Below the pieces are notes generated by a model. It was not told where the DNA came from. It searched no databases and saw nothing but the letters and a program-made list of their open reading frames with translations. A program made the translations under genes and the position numbers. A stretch of 9,731 bases of DNA from positions 1 through 9,731 of the forward strand of contig URTD01000063.1 in assembly GCA_900550735.1 (NCBI GenBank), read 5' to 3'. This DNA comes from an uncultured Collinsella sp. GTDB taxonomy: Bacteria; Actinomycetota; Coriobacteriia; Coriobacteriales; Coriobacteriaceae. Shown here piece by piece: positions 6,634-9,731 of this stretch; within the stretch, counting starts at the first letter, position 1; each line of letters opens with the position of its first letter.

Positions 6634-7929
6634 ATGGCACCAGCTTTGTCCGATCTTCAACCGCAATCAGCGCCCAAGGCCACCGCAGCGGCGCAGACCG
6701 CTATCGGTGACGGTCTTGTTGCAGAAGCTCAGGCTTTTGCAGACGAGCTCGCTGCGTGGCGACACGATCTCCACCAGATGCCCGAGCTGGGTAATAGCCT
6801 CCCACAGACCTCTGCGTATATCCAAGCGCGCCTGACCGAGATGGACATCCCATTTGCCACGCTCGTTGATGGTTCCTGCGTTGTGGGCCTTGTCGGCGCC
6901 GGTGCCGCCGCGGCCCAAGGCAATGGCGTCTGCACGGACGAACAGGCCGGTACGGTCATCATGCTCCGTGGCGATATGGATGCCCTGCCCGTTGCCGAGG
7001 AATCCGGCGAGCCTTTCGCCTCTACGAACGGCTGCATGCACGCATGCGGACACGATATGCACGCGACGGCGCTGCTTGGTGCGGCTCGTATGCTCAAGGC
7101 GCGCGAGGCAGAGCTTGTTGATGCCAACGCCACGGTTAAGCTGCTGTTCCAGCCGGGCGAGGAAACCTTTGAGGGTGCTCGCGCCGCCATCGCCGACGGT
7201 CTGCTGCAGAACCCGCGTCCTCAGGTCGCCTTTGCCATGCATGTCAATAGCCAGTCGCCGCTCGGCCTGGTGCTCTACGGCAGCCCGGCGCTCTCGGGCG
7301 TGTACGGTTTCCGCATCACGCTGCAGGGCAAGGGCGGCCATGGCTCGAGCCCCGAAATCTGCATCGACCCCATCACGGCGGGTGTGCACGTGCATCTGGC
7401 ACTTCAGGAGCTCATCTCCCGCGAGGTGCCGGCGGCCAAGGAGGTCGCACTGACCGTGGGTAAGTTTGCCGGTGGCCAAGCGGCCAACGTCATTCCAGAT
7501 ACCTGCGTGCTCGAAGGTACGCTGCGCGGCTTCGACGTCGAGCTCATGGAGCACCTCAAGACCCGCATCGCGGAGGTCGTCAAAGGTGTTGGCACGACCT
7601 ATCGTACGCCGGCTACTATCGAGACGCTCTCGGATGTTCCCCCGCTCGTACTCGATGACGACATGACCCAGGCGTCGCTTGGCTACGTGGGCGCGGTGCT
7701 GCCCAAGGCCGCCTTCCTGCCGCTGTTCCATGCCATGGCGAGCGAGGACTTTGCGCTTATCTCGAGCGAGATCCCGAGCGCGTACTTTACCGTGGGCGCT
7801 GCCGTGACTGATACGGACGAGCATTTTGCTCAGCACCATCCCAAGGCACGTTTTAGCGATGCCGAGCTTCCCCTTGGCGCCGCGGCCTATACCGCTGTCG
7901 CTTTGGGCTACATCGCCGACCACCGGTAG
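6634..7929 (+). CDS. M20D family amidohydrolase (hippurate/N-acyl amino acid hydrolase type)
   Basis: This 431-residue protein is a probable cytosolic metal-dependent hydrolase that removes acyl groups from N-acyl amino acids or related amides; the true substrate is open. Family motifs are clear: RHDLHQMPELG near the N-terminus, RGDMDALP (112-119), HACGHDMHA (136-144), QPGEE (173-177), AMHVN with H203, GGHGSSPE (234-241) with H236 of the dimerisation domain, and ASEDFA (369-374). Near the C-terminus HHPKARF (401-407) supplies a histidine. Expected metal ligands are C138, H140, an acidic residue of QPGEE, H203 and H401/H402, with E176 the likely general base. All are present, so the enzyme looks active. 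It is slightly longer than the usual 380-400 residues because of an Ala-rich N-terminal extension of about 35 residues and a Gly/Ala-rich insert near 90-105. No signal peptide is visible. It is flanked upstream by a terminator and a dyad and downstream by a terminator-like hairpin. Confidence 0.94.
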   Translation: MAPALSDLQPQSAPKATAAAQTAIGDGLVAEAQAFADELAAWRHDLHQMPELGNSLPQTSAYIQARLTEMDIPFATLVDGSCVVGLVGAGAAAAQGNGVCTDEQAGTVIMLRGDMDALPVAEESGEPFASTNGCMHACGHDMHATALLGAARMLKAREAELVDANATVKLLFQPGEETFEGARAAIADGLLQNPRPQVAFAMHVNSQSPLGLVLYGSPALSGVYGFRITLQGKGGHGSSPEICIDPITAGVHVHLALQELISREVPAAKEVALTVGKFAGGQAANVIPDTCVLEGTLRGFDVELMEHLKTRIAEVVKGVGTTYRTPATIETLSDVPPLVLDDDMTQASLGYVGAVLPKAAFLPLFHAMASEDFALISSEIPSAYFTVGAAVTDTDEHFAQHHPKARFSDAELPLGAAAYTAVALGYIADHR

Positions 7930-7938
7930 CACCCAACC

Positions 7939-7992
7939 TTGCCTTTCAAGCCTGCGGGCATGGCCATAAGGCCTATGCCCTTGTCTTTCAAG
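7939..7992. repeat. Near-identical 12-base direct repeats flanking a hairpin
   Basis: TTGCCTTTCAAG (7939-7950) recurs as TTGTCTTTCAAG (7981-7992), 11 of 12 bases identical and 42 bases apart. They bracket the hairpin 7956-7980, and the second copy marks the start of the transporter remnant. The arrangement could be a short duplication at a deletion junction or the footprint of a small insertion. Confidence 0.45.
7956..7988 (+). terminator. Likely terminator of the amidohydrolase gene
   Basis: GGGCATGGCC (7956-7965) pairs with GGCC (7970-7973) and ATGCCC (7975-7980) around an ATAA loop, with one bulged T at 7974. It is followed by TTGTCTTT, a modest T-rich tract. The hairpin begins 26 bases after the amidohydrolase stop codon. 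The broken T-tract makes this a probable rather than certain terminator. Confidence 0.6.
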
Positions 7993-8163
7993 GCAATCTT
8001 GGGCACCGTGGGTGCCATCGTCTCGGGCGTGCTGTTCGATGCCACGGGCTCCTTTGCGAGCACCTGGATTGTGTGCCTGACGTGCTCCGTGGTCATGCTC
8101 GTGTTCCTGCTGGCATCCGAGCCCATCGCCGCCAAGCTGCGTGCGAGCGTGGCGGGGGAGTAG
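7981..8163 (+). pseudogene. C-terminal remnant of a major facilitator superfamily transporter
   Basis: About 60 codons ending in TAG (8161-8163) read as the tail of an MFS transporter. A glycine-rich helix with GAIVSGVLFDATGSF resembles the conserved start of the last helix pair. A final hydrophobic helix (TWIVCLTCSVVMLVFLL) and a short polar tail, EPIAAKLRASVAGE, follow. There is no plausible start codon with a ribosome-binding site and no first ten helices, since the amidohydrolase gene and its terminator lie directly upstream. The frame is open upstream to a TTG at 7939, but that part merely reads through the hairpin. It is best explained as the 3' stub left after deletion of a transporter gene. 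A short two-helix membrane peptide is a less likely alternative. Confidence 0.7.
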
Positions 8164-8197
8164 ACGTCCGTCGCTCTTTTCTGTTCGCCCCGTTCTG

Positions 8198-8263
8198 TCC
8201 GTGGCCGCCTTGGAAGCCGAATGGATGCTCGTACCATCATTCGGTTTCCAAGGCGGCCACGGG
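8198..8263. repeat. Palindrome A, long near-perfect hairpin
   Basis: GTGGCCGCCTTGGAA (8201-8215) is the exact reverse complement of TTCCAAGGCGGCCAC (8246-8260). The pairing continues inward through CCGAATG (8217-8223) with CATTCGG (8238-8244), with G8216 opposite T8245 as a possible G-U wobble, and further through ATG with CAT after one bulged G. Outward, CC at 8199-8200 pairs with GG at 8261-8262. The stem exceeds 25 pairs around a 7-base loop. No T-tract follows, so it is not a typical intrinsic terminator. Confidence 0.85.
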
Positions 8264-8273
8264 CCTACGAAAT

Positions 8274-8336
8274 GATCCCTTTTCCTCCGTCCCCAAGGGG
8301 TCGCGTGATCCGAAGGGGACGGAGAAAAAACGGATC
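8274..8336. repeat. Palindrome B, 63-base interrupted palindrome with T and A tracts
   Basis: CTCCGTCCCC (8285-8294) is the exact reverse complement of GGGGACGGAG (8315-8324). Outside it, TTTT (8280-8283) faces AAAA (8326-8329) and GATCC (8274-8278) faces GGATC (8332-8336). Inside it, GGGTC (8298-8302) pairs with GATCC (8307-8311) using one wobble around a GCGT loop. The T tract precedes and the A tract follows the main stem on the + strand, so neither strand ends in a terminator-type U run. The symmetric design resembles a repetitive extragenic palindrome or a miniature element. Confidence 0.75.
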
Positions 8337-8337
8337 G

Positions 8338-8405
8338 CAAACAGCGGCGGCGCATCTGGCCGAACGAGTCCCCATACCCTCGGTCAGACGCGCCGCCGCT
8401 GTTTG
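8338..8405. repeat. Palindrome C, 16-base perfect inverted repeat before hisS
   Basis: CAAACAGCGGCGGCGC (8338-8353) and GCGCCGCCGCTGTTTG (8390-8405) are exact reverse complements. After one A-C mismatch the pairing continues with TCT/AGA and GGCCGA/TCGGTC (one wobble), giving a stem of 25 pairs around a 16-base loop. A T/G-rich run, TGTTTG (8406-8411), follows the stem, so it might act as a weak terminator for transcripts from upstream. The right arm covers the position where the hisS -35 box would lie. Confidence 0.85.
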
Positions 8406-8416
8406 TGTTTGTGCCG

Positions 8417-8422
8417 TATAAT
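8417..8422 (+). promoter_or_regulatory. Perfect -10 box for hisS
   Basis: TATAAT sits 42 bases before the hisS start codon. No recognisable -35 hexamer occurs at 16-18 bases upstream, where the right arm of palindrome C lies (GCCGCCGCT). The expected transcript would have a leader of about 35 bases, ending in the AAAGGTG ribosome-binding site at 8451-8457, too short for a T-box or riboswitch. Confidence 0.55.
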
Positions 8423-8464
8423 GACCACTACCTATGACGCGATACAAAAGAAAGGTGTTTGCCC

Positions 8465-9731
8465 ATGCAGGCACAGAAGGCGGAGGGAACCCGCGACCTT
8501 ATCGGCGCCGAGATGCGCGCCTGGCAGAAGATGCAGCAGATCGCTGCCGGCGTGTTCGAGCCGTTTGGCTTTAAGCCCATCGAGACGCCCGCTATCGAGC
8601 AGGTGGACGTGTTTGTCCACGGCATCGGCCAGTCGACCGACGTCGTGCGCAAGGAGATGTTCCGCGTGTTTAGCGGCGCCAACCTGGAGCGCGTCTTTAC
8701 CGAGGGCACCGATACCAAGCTTAAGCCCAAGCAGCGCCTGGCCCTTCGTCCCGAGGGCACGGCCGGTGTGGTGCGCGCCGTCGTGGAGAATAACCTAGTG
8801 CCCCAGGGCTCCACGCCGTTTAAGGCCTATTACGCCGAGGCCATGTTCCGTGGCGAGCGTCCCCAGAAGGGCCGCCTGCGCCAGTTCCACCAGGTGGGCA
8901 TCGAGTGGCTCGGCGCTCCCGATCCGGCGGCAGACGCCGAGTGCATCATCATGCTCATGGAGTTTTACAAGCGCCTGGGCTTCGATCTTTCCAAGCTTCG
9001 TCTGCTCATTAACTCGATGGGCGACGCTCAGTGCCGTCCGGCTTACCGCGAGCAAGTCAAGCAGTTTATCCTCGATCACGCAGACGAGATGTGCGATGAG
9101 TGCCGCGAGCGCGCCGAGCTCAACCCGCTGCGTGCCTTTGACTGCAAGAACGACCACTGCCGCGAGATCATGGCCGAGGCTCCGCTGATGGGTGACAACC
9201 TGTGCGATGAGTGCCGCGAGCACTACGAGCAAGTCAAGCGCTATCTGGATGCCGCCGGTATCGAGTATGTCGAGGATCCCACCTTGGTGCGCGGCCTGGA
9301 CTACTACACCCGTACTGTCTTTGAGGTCGAGGCCCCTGGCGCCGGCGTCGGCTCCATCGGCGGCCGCTACGATGGTCTCGTCGAGCTCGAGGGCGGCAAG
9401 CCCACGGCAGGCGTCGGCTTCGCCGTCGGTTTTGAGCGCGCCCTGCTGGCCCTGCAGGCCTTTGGCAGCGACCTGGGTGCCGAGGAGGTCCCGTGCGTCT
9501 ACGTCGCCAATGCCGGCAAGGAGCTGCGTCAGAACGTCTTTACCATTACGCAGCAGCTTCGCGCCGCAGGGATTGTGACCGAGGCCGACTATCAGGGCCG
9601 TTCGCTCAAGGCCCAGTTTAAGCAGGCCGATAAGGTAGGCGCCAAGCTCATCCTGGTCCTGGGCGGCGACGAGCTTGCCGCCGGCAAGGTCAAGGTGCGC
9701 GACATGCAGAGCCATGACGAGGTTCTCGTCG
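8465..9731 (+). CDS. hisS: Histidyl-tRNA synthetase (3' end cut by window)
   Basis: This class II aminoacyl-tRNA synthetase charges tRNA-His with histidine in the cytosol. ATG 8465 is supported by AAAGGTG at 8451-8457, 7 bases upstream. The first 422 residues are present and the usual bacterial length is about 420-430, so only a few codons should be missing past the window end. Visible motifs are KAEGTRDLIG at the start; LRPEGTAGVVRA (94-105); motif 2 FRGERPQKGRLRQFHQVGIE (from 128); the histidine-binding LVRGLDYYTRTVFE (from 274); GGRYDGL (299-305); and motif 3 GVGFAVGFER (316-325). The C-terminal anticodon-binding domain includes VYVANAGKE and GRSLKAQFKQADKVGAKLI. The insertion domain has six cysteines, C210, C213, C227, C232, C247 and C250, including two CDEC pairs that could hold a metal ion. 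The gene appears intact and has its own -10 box. Confidence 0.97.
   Translation, partial: MQAQKAEGTRDLIGAEMRAWQKMQQIAAGVFEPFGFKPIETPAIEQVDVFVHGIGQSTDVVRKEMFRVFSGANLERVFTEGTDTKLKPKQRLALRPEGTAGVVRAVVENNLVPQGSTPFKAYYAEAMFRGERPQKGRLRQFHQVGIEWLGAPDPAADAECIIMLMEFYKRLGFDLSKLRLLINSMGDAQCRPAYREQVKQFILDHADEMCDECRERAELNPLRAFDCKNDHCREIMAEAPLMGDNLCDECREHYEQVKRYLDAAGIEYVEDPTLVRGLDYYTRTVFEVEAPGAGVGSIGGRYDGLVELEGGKPTAGVGFAVGFERALLALQAFGSDLGAEEVPCVYVANAGKELRQNVFTITQQLRAAGIVTEADYQGRSLKAQFKQADKVGAKLILVLGGDELAAGKVKVRDMQSHDEVLV

Larger units (their letters stand above)
8164..8464. other. Non-coding gap before hisS filled by palindromes
   Basis: These 301 bases contain no supportable gene. Three long imperfect palindromes occupy 8198-8263, 8274-8336 and 8338-8405, separated by only 10 and 1 bases, and the hisS -10 box and ribosome-binding site follow. 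Reading frames that cross the gap translate the palindromes on both strands and do not look like protein. No T-box, tRNA-like sequence or known riboswitch signature was seen. Confidence 0.6.

Noticed and set aside
6667..8355. A 562-codon open frame on the - strand across the amidohydrolase, transporter stub and palindromes.
   Set aside because: It is antisense to a gene with intact catalytic motifs and runs through palindromes; its translation has no recognisable family features.
8338..8464. T-box leader controlling hisS.
   Set aside because: No T-box sequence, specifier loop or terminator/antiterminator pair was found, and the leader after TATAAT is only about 35 bases.
8073..8798. A 241-codon + strand frame spanning the gap and the start of hisS in another frame.
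   Set aside because: It reads through three palindromes and then hisS out of frame; the translation is low complexity.

Overview
This window is GC-rich bacterial DNA in which every convincing gene lies on the + strand. Codon usage strongly favours G/C in third position. The tandem YhgE/Pip membrane proteins, the strong AAAGGAGGTGA ribosome-binding site and the overall style suggest a gut actinobacterium of the Coriobacteriia, most likely Collinsella-like. This is inference from style and content, because no rRNA or other marker gene is present.

Layout. Positions 1-231 hold a leader with a possible promoter and TGTAC repeats. Positions 232-5202 hold two abutting genes for large YhgE/Pip-family membrane proteins, related but unequal in length; their stop and start codons touch and the second has a near-ideal Shine-Dalgarno. 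Positions 5203-5533 are non-coding, with three hairpins in a row, the last a clear rho-independent terminator. Positions 5534-6517 encode a ten-helix EamA/DMT transporter followed by its own terminator. Positions 6634-7929 encode an M20D amidohydrolase (hippurate hydrolase/N-acyl amino acid hydrolase type), followed by a terminator-like hairpin. Positions 7981-8163 are the C-terminal stub of a major facilitator transporter whose body is missing. Positions 8164-8464 are non-coding and almost filled by three consecutive long palindromes (8198-8263, 8274-8336, 8338-8405). A perfect TATAAT box follows, then hisS (8465 to the window end), which lacks only its last few codons.

How the genes work together. 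The two YhgE/Pip proteins are almost certainly co-expressed and may form an asymmetric membrane complex, the larger carrying an extra two-helix C-terminal module. The EamA transporter and amidohydrolase each appear to be separate transcription units. The MFS stub suggests that a transporter once lay between the amidohydrolase and hisS and was deleted. The parts most worth a second look are the YhgE/Pip pair, the palindrome cluster before hisS, and the hairpin-rich gap 5203-5533. I see no clear evidence of a defence system, CRISPR array, tRNA, rRNA or intact mobile element.
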